Shown here: positions 41,840 to 49,445 of the stretch, piece after piece | Layout of the letters: each line of letters begins with the position of its first letter | Position numbering within the stretch: the stretch's first letter is position 1 | DNA from: Nocardioides zeae | GTDB lineage: Bacteria > Actinomycetota > Actinomycetes > Propionibacteriales > Nocardioidaceae | Direction: 5' to 3' | DNA length: 64,000 nucleotides | Assembly (NCBI RefSeq): GCF_010686755.1 | Contig: NZ_JAAGXA010000014.1 | Location: 16,941-80,940 of the forward strand | The notes under the pieces: model-generated | Database searches by the model: none | What the model was told of the DNA's origin: nothing | What the model saw: only the letters and a program-made list of their open reading frames with translations | Made by a program: the position numbers and the translations under genes

Positions 41840-42535
41840 GTGCGCGTCGACGTCGTCACGATCTTCCCCGAGTACCTGCGGGCGCTCGACCTCTCCCTCC
41901 CCGGCAAGGCGCAGCGCTCCGGCCTGCTCGACCTGCGGGTGCACGACCTGCGGGACCACGCCCACGACCGGCACCGCACCGTGGACGACACCCCGTACGG
42001 CGGGGGAGCCGGCATGGTCATGAAGCCGGAGCCCTGGGGCGAGGCGCTGGACGCCCTCGACATCGCGGGCGCCACGCTCGTCGTACCGACCCCGTCGGGC
42101 GAGGTGTTCCGCCAGGCGACGGCGCGCGAGCTGAGCACGCGCGAGCGGCTCGTGTTCGCGTGCGGGCGCTACGAGGGGATCGACGCCCGCGTGGTGGAGC
42201 ACGCCGCGGAGGCGGGCGCCGAGGTGCGCGAGGTGTCGATCGGCGACTACGTGCTCAACGGTGGCGAGGTCGCCGTGCTGGCGATCGTCGAGGCCGTCGT
42301 GCGGCTGCTGCCCGGGTTCATGGGCAACCCCGAGTCCCTCGTGGAGGAGTCGCACGAGGACGGGCTGCTGGAGTACCCCGTCTACACCAAGCCCGCGTCG
42401 TGGCGCGGACGCGACGTGCCCCCGGTGCTGCTCAGCGGCGACCACGGAGCGGTCGCGCGCTGGCGCCGCGAGGAGTCGCTGCGCCGCACGGCCGAGCGGC
42501 GGCCGGACCTGCTCGGCGGGCGCGACGGAGCCTGA
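41840..42535 (+). CDS. trmD: tRNA (guanine(37)-N1)-methyltransferase
   Basis: The 231-aa SPOUT methyltransferase methylates G37 next to the anticodon, which prevents frameshifting. The start VDVVTIFPEYL, the DTPYGGGAGMVMKPEP loop (about residue 50), CGRYEGIDARV (about 110) and the knot IGDYVLNGGE (about 133) are canonical. The GTG start is coupled to rimM. In most relatives rplS follows; here an ammonium transporter gene is inserted between them. Confidence 0.97.
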   Translation: MRVDVVTIFPEYLRALDLSLPGKAQRSGLLDLRVHDLRDHAHDRHRTVDDTPYGGGAGMVMKPEPWGEALDALDIAGATLVVPTPSGEVFRQATARELSTRERLVFACGRYEGIDARVVEHAAEAGAEVREVSIGDYVLNGGEVAVLAIVEAVVRLLPGFMGNPESLVEESHEDGLLEYPVYTKPASWRGRDVPPVLLSGDHGAVARWRREESLRRTAERRPDLLGGRDGA

Positions 42536-42586
42536 GGGCTTCCTGAGTGTCGTGTGAGCCACATCTGAGGCTCCGATGACGCGCCT

Positions 42587-42633
42587 GTGACCTGAGCGTC
42601 ACACAGCCTCGAAGGGTGTTACGCGGTCGAAAC
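42587..42633 (+). promoter_or_regulatory. GlnR-like operator candidate upstream of the second amt gene
   Basis: GTCAC (42598-42602), GTTAC (42618-42622) and GAAAC (42629-42633) fit GTNAC-N15-GTTWC-N6-GAAAC with the same spacing as the site before the first amtB. GTTAC-N6-GAAAC matches the published GlnR half-site pattern exactly. GTGAC (42587-42591) with GTCAC also forms an inverted pair, TGTGAC-N6-GTCACA. The site lies about 110-155 bp before the ATG at 42742. Confidence 0.6.
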
Positions 42634-42741
42634 AACTCGGCGCGCCCCCCGCAACACGGCGTCGGAAACATTCCCGCCGACGTGGTGACTGGCGACGGAG
42701 CGGTCGCACGGCTCCCTCCGAGACAAGCAAAGAGGTTGGCA

Positions 42742-43998
42742 ATGGATACCGATCTTTCGTGGCAGCTGTTGTGCGCTGCTCTCGTGATCTTCATGACCCC
42801 GGGCCTGGCGTTCTTCTACGGCGGCCTGGTGAAGTCCAAGTCCGTGGTGTCGATGATGATGCTGAGCTTCGGCTCCATCGCGGTCGTCACCATCCTCTAC
42901 GTGCTCATCGGCGGCACCGGGATCGCGGGCAACGGCACCGACGGCGGCAGCAAGCTGTTCGGCAACCCCTTCGAAGACTTCGCGATGTCGGACCTCGTGA
43001 CGGGTGCCGGCAGCGGTGAGGCCGGCAACCTCTTCGGCGGCCACGCGTTCCTCGTCGCCTTCTGCATCATCACGGTCGCCCTCGTCTCGGGTGCGGTCGC
43101 CGACCGGGCGCGCTTCTGGCCCTGGATGCTCTTCGCGGCCCTCTTCACGACCTTCGTGGTCTTCCCGACGTTCCGCTGGATCTGGGGCGTCAACGCCGAC
43201 GGTGAGTTCTACGGCTGGCTCGCGAACGACGTGTGGGGCCTCGGCCAGGGTGCCCTCGACTGGGCCGGCGGCACGGTCATCCACCAGTCCTCCGGTGCTG
43301 CGGCGCTCGCTCTCGCCCTCGTGCTCGGCCGCCGCAAGGTCGGCTTCACGAAGGAGGAGTCGGTGCCCCACAACGTGCCGCTCGTGCTCCTCGGTGCATC
43401 GATCCTGTGGTTCGGCTGGTTCGGCTTCAACACCGGCGTCTACGGCGCCGACGCGGGCCAGACGTCGCTCATCTTCTTCAACACGCTGGTCGCCCCGGCG
43501 GCTGCCCTCATCGGCTGGATCGTCATCGAGCAGCTCCGCGACGGCAAGGCCACCGCGGTGGGCGCCGCGTCCGGCATCGTGACCGGCCTCGTGGCCATCA
43601 CCCCCGCCTGTGCGTTCGTGACCCCGCTGTGGGCCCTCGTCCTGGGCCTCGTCTCCGGTGCCATCTGCGCCTTCGCCGTGGACCTCAAGTTCAAGCTCGG
43701 CTACGACGACACCCTCGACGTCGTCGGCATCCACCTCGTGGCCGGCTTCATCGGCTGCCTCTACGTCGGTGTCTTCGGCTCCGAGGCGCTCACCGGCGGC
43801 AGCCTGGTCTTCGGCGGCGAGTGGAAGCTCTTCGCGGCGCAGCTGCTGTCGTCCCTCACGGTCATCGCCTTCTCGTTCGTCGTCGCCGGCGCGATCGGTC
43901 TGCTCATCGAGAAGACCATCGGCTTCCGCGCCAAGGAGGAGGACGAGATCGCGGGCATCGACACCGTGCTGCACGGTGACGGCTACGCCCTGAACTGA
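42742..43998 (+). CDS. amt: Ammonium transporter, second copy
   Basis: The 418-aa Amt has the same signature segments as the first copy (FFYGGLVKSKSVVSMMMLS, GGTVIHQSSGAAALAL with a pore His, DVVGIHLVAGF). It differs by a longer extracellular loop after helix 2 (GNGTDGGSKLFGNPFEDF) and a short C-terminal tail. It stands alone, without a PII gene. The ATG at 42742 has AGAGG 9 nt upstream; the upstream open frame crosses the operator-like site and is not credible. The insertion between trmD and rplS is unusual. The GlnR-like site suggests induction under nitrogen limitation together with the first copy. Confidence 0.95.
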   Translation: MDTDLSWQLLCAALVIFMTPGLAFFYGGLVKSKSVVSMMMLSFGSIAVVTILYVLIGGTGIAGNGTDGGSKLFGNPFEDFAMSDLVTGAGSGEAGNLFGGHAFLVAFCIITVALVSGAVADRARFWPWMLFAALFTTFVVFPTFRWIWGVNADGEFYGWLANDVWGLGQGALDWAGGTVIHQSSGAAALALALVLGRRKVGFTKEESVPHNVPLVLLGASILWFGWFGFNTGVYGADAGQTSLIFFNTLVAPAAALIGWIVIEQLRDGKATAVGAASGIVTGLVAITPACAFVTPLWALVLGLVSGAICAFAVDLKFKLGYDDTLDVVGIHLVAGFIGCLYVGVFGSEALTGGSLVFGGEWKLFAAQLLSSLTVIAFSFVVAGAIGLLIEKTIGFRAKEEDEIAGIDTVLHGDGYALN

Positions 43999-44010
43999 TC
44001 CAGCCGCACG

Positions 44011-44041
44011 CGGCCCGCCCCGATTGGATCGGGGCGGGCCG
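44011..44041 (+). terminator. Terminator after the second amt gene
   Basis: A perfect 14-bp stem (CGGCCCGCCCCGAT, 44011-44024, with 44028-44041) closes a TGG loop 13 bp after the stop and is followed by TCTGTG. It isolates amt from the downstream rplS. Confidence 0.8.
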
Positions 44042-44167
44042 TCTGTGCGAACATCACCAGTCGCGCCACGCACGCCTCTGCCACAGGGGAACTGCCGTGC
44101 CGGCGCGACTTCATCGGATCCGCACCATCGAACCGCGGCTGACCTGTGGCACTCGCGAGGAGCACAC

Positions 44168-44521
44168 ATGAGCAACAACGTCATCACCGAGCTCGCCGCG
44201 GCGAGCAAGCGCAGCGACATCCCCGCCTTCCGCGCCGGCGACACCGTCAAGGTGCACGTGAAGGTCGTCGAGGGCAGCCGCTCCCGCGTCCAGATCTTCC
44301 AGGGCGTGGTCATCCGCGTGCAGGGCTCGGGCATCGGCCGCACCTTCACCGTCCGCAAGGTCTCCTTCGGCGTCGGTGTCGAGCGCACCTTCCCGCTGCA
44401 CTCGCCCATCTTCGAGACGATCGAGGTCGTCACCCGCGGTGACGTGCGCCGCGCGAAGCTGTACTACCTGCGCAACCTCCGCGGCAAGGCCGCCAAGATC
44501 AAGGAGCGTCGCGACAGCTGA
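44168..44521 (+). CDS. rplS: 50S ribosomal protein L19
   Basis: The 117-aa L19 lies at the 30S-50S interface. VITELAAASKRSDIPAFRAGD at the N-terminus and GVGVERTFPLHSPIFETIEV are canonical. GAGGAG lies upstream of the ATG at 44168; the longer open frame has no L19 content before it. The 126-bp gap upstream must hold its own promoter, because the amt terminator precedes it. lepB follows. Confidence 0.97.
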   Translation: MSNNVITELAAASKRSDIPAFRAGDTVKVHVKVVEGSRSRVQIFQGVVIRVQGSGIGRTFTVRKVSFGVGVERTFPLHSPIFETIEVVTRGDVRRAKLYYLRNLRGKAAKIKERRDS

Positions 44522-44579
44522 ACCGGCTTGCCGCGAGGCGCCCGAGCCGGGTGCCGCGCGGGTGGCTAGTCTCGTCCCC

Positions 44580-45434
44580 GTGACGTCCGACGACCGCGTG
44601 TCCCCCCACCCTCACGACGAGGACGGGGACCCGCGGTCGTCGTCGTTCTCCGACGATGCCGCGGAGGAGACGGCCGGCGGCACCACCACCGAGGCCGCGC
44701 CGGCGGGCCGGGCGAGGCGTCGACGCAAGCGCAAGCAGCTGCCCCTGTGGCAGGAGACGATCCTCCTCCTCGTGGTGGCCCTGACCCTGGCCTTCGTCAT
44801 CAAGGCCTTCTTCCTCCAGGCGTTCTACATCCCGTCGGAGTCGATGGTGCCGGGCCTCCAGGTCAACGACCGGATCCTTGTCGAGAAGCCGTCGTACTGG
44901 GGCGACAACGGCCCCGAGCGCGGCGACGTCGTCGTGTTCGAGGACCCGGGCGGGTGGCTCGGCCCCGCCGCCGCGGAGGGCCCGAGCAACCCGATCGCGC
45001 AGGTCATGTCGAAGATCGGCCTCTACCCGACGGGCGGCCACCTCGTGAAGCGCGTGATCGGCCTCGAGGGGGACGTCGTCTCGTGCTGCGACGAGCAGGG
45101 TCGGATCCTGGTCAACGGCCAGCCCCTCGACGAGCCCTACCTGGCGGACGGCCTGCAGTGCAACGGCCCCGAGGTGAACGGCTGCACCGCCGACTGGGAG
45201 ACGGTCGAGGTGCCGGAGGGCCAGATGTTCGTCATGGGTGACAACCGCGCGCAGTCCGAGGACTCCGCGGCGCGCATCTGCGACCCCGCGGTCAACACCG
45301 CGTGCACGACCGGGCGCGAGTTCGTGGACACCGACCTCGTCGTCGGCAAGGTCTTCGCGGTCGTGTGGCCCCGGTCGAGCTGGGACTGGCTGGAGCGCCC
45401 GGCGACGTTCGCCGACGTCCCCGACCCCCAGTGA
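44580..45434 (+). CDS. lepB: Signal peptidase I
   Basis: The 284-aa membrane protease removes signal peptides after export. An N-terminal acidic cytoplasmic segment with a basic RRRRKRKQ patch is followed by one membrane helix (about residues 60-80). The catalytic Ser is in PSESMVPGL (about residue 90) and the catalytic Lys in HLVKRVIGLEGD. MGDNRAQSEDSA is the C-terminal signature. The GTG at 44580 is 7 nt after TAGTCT with no ribosome-binding site, suggesting a leaderless transcript. rnhB follows within 7 bp. Confidence 0.95.
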   Translation: MTSDDRVSPHPHDEDGDPRSSSFSDDAAEETAGGTTTEAAPAGRARRRRKRKQLPLWQETILLLVVALTLAFVIKAFFLQAFYIPSESMVPGLQVNDRILVEKPSYWGDNGPERGDVVVFEDPGGWLGPAAAEGPSNPIAQVMSKIGLYPTGGHLVKRVIGLEGDVVSCCDEQGRILVNGQPLDEPYLADGLQCNGPEVNGCTADWETVEVPEGQMFVMGDNRAQSEDSAARICDPAVNTACTTGREFVDTDLVVGKVFAVVWPRSSWDWLERPATFADVPDPQ

Positions 45435-45441
45435 CCGCCGC

Positions 45442-46137
45442 GTGACCGCGCGTCCCCGCGGTGTCACGATCCGTCGGGACGCCGGGCTCTACGGCTACGA
45501 GCGCGCCCTGCGGAGGCACGGGCTCGGCCCGGTGGCGGGCGTCGACGAGGCCGGCCGCGGTGCCTGCGCCGGGCCGCTCGTCGCTGCCGCCGCGATCCTG
45601 CCCGAGGGCCGGTCCGGCGTCGTACCGGGGCTGGCGGACTCCAAGCTCCTGACCGCTCGGGCGCGCGAGCGCGCGTACGACGAGGTGCTGCGCCGCGCGC
45701 TCGCCTGGAGCGTGGTGGTGGTCGAGCCCGGGGACTGCGACCGGATGGGGATGCACGTCGCGAACGTGGAGGCGCTGCGACGGGCGGTGGCGCGCCTGAC
45801 GATCGCCCCGTCGTACGTGCTGAGCGACGGGTTCGCGGTCGACGGGCTGCGCGCCCCGAGCCTGGCCGTGTGGAAGGGCGACCGGGTCGCCGGCTGTGTC
45901 GCCGCGGCCTCCGTGATCGCCAAGGTCACGCGGGACCGCATCATGACGGCGCACCACGAGGAGCACCCCGCCTACCGGTTCGACGTCCACAAGGGATACA
46001 TCACGCCGCTCCACGAGGAGCGGCTGACCGCCCACGGGCCCTCCGTCCTCCACCGGTGGTGCTTCGTCAATGTGCGGCGCGCGGCTGCCGCCCGCTCGCT
46101 AGAGTCGCCCCCGGCGCGCCCGGCGCCGCCGGCGTGA
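45442..46137 (+). CDS. rnhB: Ribonuclease HII
   Basis: The 231-aa enzyme cuts RNA in RNA-DNA hybrids and removes single ribonucleotides from DNA. The catalytic motif VAGVDEAGRGACAGPLVAAA (about residue 35) has the conserved Asp-Glu, with further acidic residues at LADSKLL and YVLSDGF. The GTG at 45442 begins seven bases after the lepB stop. The C-terminal tail is proline-rich. The pair lepB-rnhB followed by DUF2469 is an actinobacterial hallmark. Confidence 0.94.
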   Translation: MTARPRGVTIRRDAGLYGYERALRRHGLGPVAGVDEAGRGACAGPLVAAAAILPEGRSGVVPGLADSKLLTARARERAYDEVLRRALAWSVVVVEPGDCDRMGMHVANVEALRRAVARLTIAPSYVLSDGFAVDGLRAPSLAVWKGDRVAGCVAAASVIAKVTRDRIMTAHHEEHPAYRFDVHKGYITPLHEERLTAHGPSVLHRWCFVNVRRAAAARSLESPPARPAPPA

Positions 46138-46167
46138 TCCCGTCCGTCCCCGCGTGAAGGAGCCTCG

Positions 46168-46476
46168 ATGAGCACCGAAGACCTCGAGAAGTACGAGGCC
46201 GAGATGGAGCTCAAGCTCTACCGCGAGTACCGCGACGTCGTGAAGATCTTCAAGTTCGTGGTGGAGACCGACCGCCGGTTCTACCTCTGCAACAAGGTGG
46301 ACGTGCGGTCGAAGTCGGAGCACGGCGAGGTGTTCTTCGACGTGACGATGTCGGACGCTTGGGTGTGGGACATGTATCGGCCGGCGCGCTTCGCCCGCAA
46401 CGTGCGCGTGCTGACCTTCAAGGACGTCAACGTCGAGGAGCTGGCTCCCGACGACTTCGAGCCCCCGAAGGGCTGA
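46168..46476 (+). CDS. DUF2469 family protein
   Basis: The 102-aa acidic protein starts MSTEDLEKYEAEMELKLYREYRDVV and is nearly invariant across Actinobacteria (Rv2901c-like in Mycobacterium). Its function is unknown; conservation next to rnhB and the yraN-yifB-dprA genes suggests a basic cellular role. GAAGGAG lies 6 nt before the ATG. In most relatives yraN comes next; here the Tad genes intervene. Confidence 0.92.
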   Translation: MSTEDLEKYEAEMELKLYREYRDVVKIFKFVVETDRRFYLCNKVDVRSKSEHGEVFFDVTMSDAWVWDMYRPARFARNVRVLTFKDVNVEELAPDDFEPPKG

Positions 46477-46621
46477 GCGGCGCTTCCTCAAGAAGGCTGG
46501 CAAAATCTTGCGGCTTTCCAGAGGTTTGTTCTGCGACTCCGCGGACAAGGCGCCGTGACGGTCCTAGCCTGACCTGCGGGAGGGGACAACTGCGTCCCCG
46601 TGATCAGGTCGAGGTACGGCG

Positions 46622-47080
46622 ATGGTGGTAGCGGCTGTGGTGGCCCGGCTCCGGGCGCGGAGCGCGGCGCGAGGGGAGCGCGGCGCGGCGGCGGTCGAGT
46701 TCGCCCTCGTGCTCCCGCTGCTGCTCCTGCTGCTGTTCGGGATCATCGCCTACGGCTACATGCTGAGCTTCCGCGGCTCCATGAGCCAGGCCGCCGCCGA
46801 GGGCGCCCGTGCGGCGGCGGTGTCGATCGATTCCTCGAAGCGTGAGGGCAACGCCCGCGCGGCCGTCGAGGAGGCCCTGCGGGCGTACGGCGTCTCGTGC
46901 TCCGACGCCGGCATGACCTGCACGTTCGACCCGGCGCCGGCGGGGTGCGCCGCCGGGACCAGCTGCTTCCAGGTCAGCCTGTCCTACGACTACGACGGCC
47001 ACCCGCTCATCCCGCTCCCGCTCGTCGGCGCGGTCATGCCCGACACGCTCAGCTACGCCGCCTCGGCGAGGACGAGCTGA
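46622..47080 (+). CDS. TadE-like pseudopilin
   Basis: The 152-aa protein has a short basic leader and the TadE motif GAAAVEFALVLPLLLLLLFGI (about residues 21-41; Glu at +5 of the hydrophobic stretch as in type IV pilin-like proteins), followed by an extracellular part with four cysteines (CSDAGMTC, GCAAGTSC). It would be a minor pseudopilin of a Flp/Tad pilus. A TAGCCT -10 box lies at 46565-46570, and a CTTGCGG motif at 46507-46513. The rest of the Tad machinery (TadA, TadB, TadC, Flp) is absent from the window. Confidence 0.85.
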   Translation: MVVAAVVARLRARSAARGERGAAAVEFALVLPLLLLLLFGIIAYGYMLSFRGSMSQAAAEGARAAAVSIDSSKREGNARAAVEEALRAYGVSCSDAGMTCTFDPAPAGCAAGTSCFQVSLSYDYDGHPLIPLPLVGAVMPDTLSYAASARTS

Positions 47081-48864
47081 TGCTGCGGCGGCTGCTGCTC
47101 GGCCCGTCCGGGCCGGCAGGGCGTACGTCGCGGGACGAGCGCGGTGCGGTCGCCCTGTTCGTCGCGCTCAGCCTCGCCCTGCTCATGATCATCACCGCGT
47201 TCGCGGTCGACCTCGGGATGCAGCGCGTCGCCCGACGGGACGCCCAGGCGATCGCCGACCTGGTGTCCCTCGACATGGCCCGCGAGCTCGACGGCCGGGC
47301 CAAGAGCGCGTACTCGGGCGCCGCGCTCGACCGTGCCTTCGCGGCGAGCGTGGACCGCAACGACGACGGCCTCGGCGCCGAGCCCGACGACTACTCCTAC
47401 GAGCTGGGCCGGCTCGACGCCACGGGGTCGTTCCAGTCGATCGGTGGGAGCGTGGTGGCGACGGCGGTGAAGGTGACGGCGGTCGGTTCGGTGGGCTACC
47501 TCTTCACCGGCGGGCGGGGCGACGTGACGCGGAGCGCCGTGTCCACGTCCGACCAGTCGGCGTGCATCCGGATCGGGTCGTTCCTCGCCTCGCTCGACAC
47601 GGCGCAGAGCGCTCTGCTCAACCCCCTCCTCAGCGCGCTGTTCGGCAGCGCCGTCAACCTCACCGCGGTCTCCTACCAGGGCCTGGCGGGTGCGAACGTG
47701 TCCCTGCTCGACCTCGTGCAGGTGCCCGGGCTCGGTGTCGGCACCGTCGACGAGCTGCTCGACCTGCCCGCGGTGCGGGTCGCGGACCTCTTCATCGCCT
47801 CGGCGACGGTGCTGGACCGCCAGGGCAAGGGCGTCCAGGCCGACGTGCTGCGGGCGTTGGCCGCGACGGTGGGGACACCGACGATCTCCGTGGCGGACCT
47901 CCTCGGCGTGCAGGGCACCCCGCAGGCCGCACTGGCCGCCAGCCTCAACGTGCTCGACCTCATCACGGGCGCGGCGTACCTCGTCAACGACGGGCGCACC
48001 GTGAACGTGCCCAACCTGGGGATCAACCTGCCCGGCGCCGTGGTGACGTCCACGAGGCTCACCATCGTCGAGCCGACGCAGGGGGCATGCCTCGGCGTCA
48101 ACGACTCGGCGGAGACCGCGCAGGTGCGGCTCGACCTCACGGCGCGGGTGGAGGGTCGCACGATCAGCGCCCTGGGATCCAGCGTGAGCATGGACGCGAC
48201 GGACCTCAGCCTCTCGATCGACCTCGGCAAGGCGGTCGCCACGCTGCTCGGGGTGCAGTGCAACCCGACCGGTCCGGACACGGTGCGCGTGCGGGTGCGG
48301 TCCGCCCTGGTGGGCGCGATCAGCCTCAACGCCTCCACGCGGTTGCGGGCGTCGATCGGGGTGCCGCTCGGGGACTCGCTCATCACGCCGATCCTGAACC
48401 TGCTGGGTCTCGGCAGCCTGCTCCGGCCGCCGTCGCTCGAGCTCGATGCCCCGGTGTCGATCGCCGGTCACGCGACGGCCGGCGGGTTCGACAAGGAGAT
48501 CCCCCTCAAGCTGCCGGGCAGCTACGAGATCCCACAGGGTTCCGGGTCCGGTGTGCTTCTCACGGTGCCGTCCGTGTCGGTCACGTCGGCGACCACCCTC
48601 GACCTGCGCTACTGGGATCCGGGTCTGCTCGGCATCGGTGGGCAGTACCGCACGCAGCGCGTGCTCAACACGGCACCGCTGTTCAGCTCGGTCGTCAACC
48701 CGGTGCTGTCGTCACTGACCGGATCCGTGCTGACGCCCCTGGTGACGACGTTGCAGAACGCCTTGGTGCTGCCGCTGGCCGAGCTCCTCGGCGTCCAGCT
48801 GGGCGGAGCCGACGTCTTCGCGGTCCGGGAGCCGACCTGCCGGGCGCCGCGCCTGCGGCAGTGA
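47080..48864 (+). CDS. TadG-like pilus assembly protein
   Basis: The 594-aa protein has the N-terminal TadG-like helix DERGAVALFVALSLALLMIITAFAVDLG (about residues 19-46), then a large extracellular part rich in Leu, Val, Ser and Thr without recognisable catalytic motifs. The extracellular part contains repeated LLNPLLSAL- and LTPLVTTL-like hydrophobic segments, so it may be a beta-rich surface protein. The ATG overlaps the tadE-like stop, so the two are translated together. No von Willebrand-type MIDAS motif is visible, unlike many TadG proteins. Confidence 0.78.
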   Translation: MLRRLLLGPSGPAGRTSRDERGAVALFVALSLALLMIITAFAVDLGMQRVARRDAQAIADLVSLDMARELDGRAKSAYSGAALDRAFAASVDRNDDGLGAEPDDYSYELGRLDATGSFQSIGGSVVATAVKVTAVGSVGYLFTGGRGDVTRSAVSTSDQSACIRIGSFLASLDTAQSALLNPLLSALFGSAVNLTAVSYQGLAGANVSLLDLVQVPGLGVGTVDELLDLPAVRVADLFIASATVLDRQGKGVQADVLRALAATVGTPTISVADLLGVQGTPQAALAASLNVLDLITGAAYLVNDGRTVNVPNLGINLPGAVVTSTRLTIVEPTQGACLGVNDSAETAQVRLDLTARVEGRTISALGSSVSMDATDLSLSIDLGKAVATLLGVQCNPTGPDTVRVRVRSALVGAISLNASTRLRASIGVPLGDSLITPILNLLGLGSLLRPPSLELDAPVSIAGHATAGGFDKEIPLKLPGSYEIPQGSGSGVLLTVPSVSVTSATTLDLRYWDPGLLGIGGQYRTQRVLNTAPLFSSVVNPVLSSLTGSVLTPLVTTLQNALVLPLAELLGVQLGGADVFAVREPTCRAPRLRQ

Positions 48865-48963
48865 CAGCCCGGGGACCGTCCCCAGCGTCGGCCTGAGCCG
48901 CGCCTGTCCACAGACGCCCCGGTGCCGGTGGCCGCCCGGACGCCGACGGCCCACGGTGGAGCG

Positions 48964-49323
48964 GTGACCCATCACCGCCTCGCCCTCGGCGCCCACGGCG
49001 AGGAGCTCGCCGCGCGCCACCTCGTCGCCGCCGGCATGGTGCTGCTCGACCGCAACTGGCGCTGCGAGGCCGGTGAGCTCGACCTCGTGCTCCGTGACGG
49101 CGACGTGCTGGTGGTGTGCGAGGTGAAGACGCGGAGCTCGGCGGCGTACGGCTCCCCGTTCGAGGCCGTCACGCCTGCCAAGCTCGGGCGCCTCCGTCGC
49201 CTCGGCGCGCGCTGGATGACCGAGCACCGCCTGCGGGTCGAGCACGTGCGCATCGACATGGTCGGGGTGCTCTGCCCGCGCACCGGGCCGGCCGAGGTCG
49301 AGCACGTCGCGGGCATCGGGTAG
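48964..49323 (+). CDS. yraN: UPF0102 (YraN) family nuclease-like protein
   Basis: The 119-aa protein has the restriction-endonuclease-like fold of the YraN family: GAHGEELAARHL at the start, NWRCEAGELDLVL (about residue 31) and VVCEVKTRSS (about 53) with the acidic and lysine residues of the PD-(D/E)xK core. The biological role is unproven. GGTGGAG lies just before the GTG at 48964; an earlier in-frame GTG at 48922 lacks it. The gene leads into yifB and dprA, a set linked with DNA handling. Confidence 0.88.
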   Translation: MTHHRLALGAHGEELAARHLVAAGMVLLDRNWRCEAGELDLVLRDGDVLVVCEVKTRSSAAYGSPFEAVTPAKLGRLRRLGARWMTEHRLRVEHVRIDMVGVLCPRTGPAEVEHVAGIG

Positions 49324-49445
49324 CCCGCTCCCCGTCCCCAGCCGGCCCGCCGGGCCGGGTTCTCCACAGCAGCGGTCCGGGCCGACCCACGGGGCCGTCC
49401 GCGCTCCGAGGATCGATCCATGACTCCTCACCGCAGGGCCGCCTG

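Noticed and set aside
42586..42603. TGTGA...TCACA resembling a CRP/GlxR site before the second amt gene
   Set aside because: The spacer is eight bases, not the six of the Crp-type site. The same bases are better explained as part of the GTNAC pattern.
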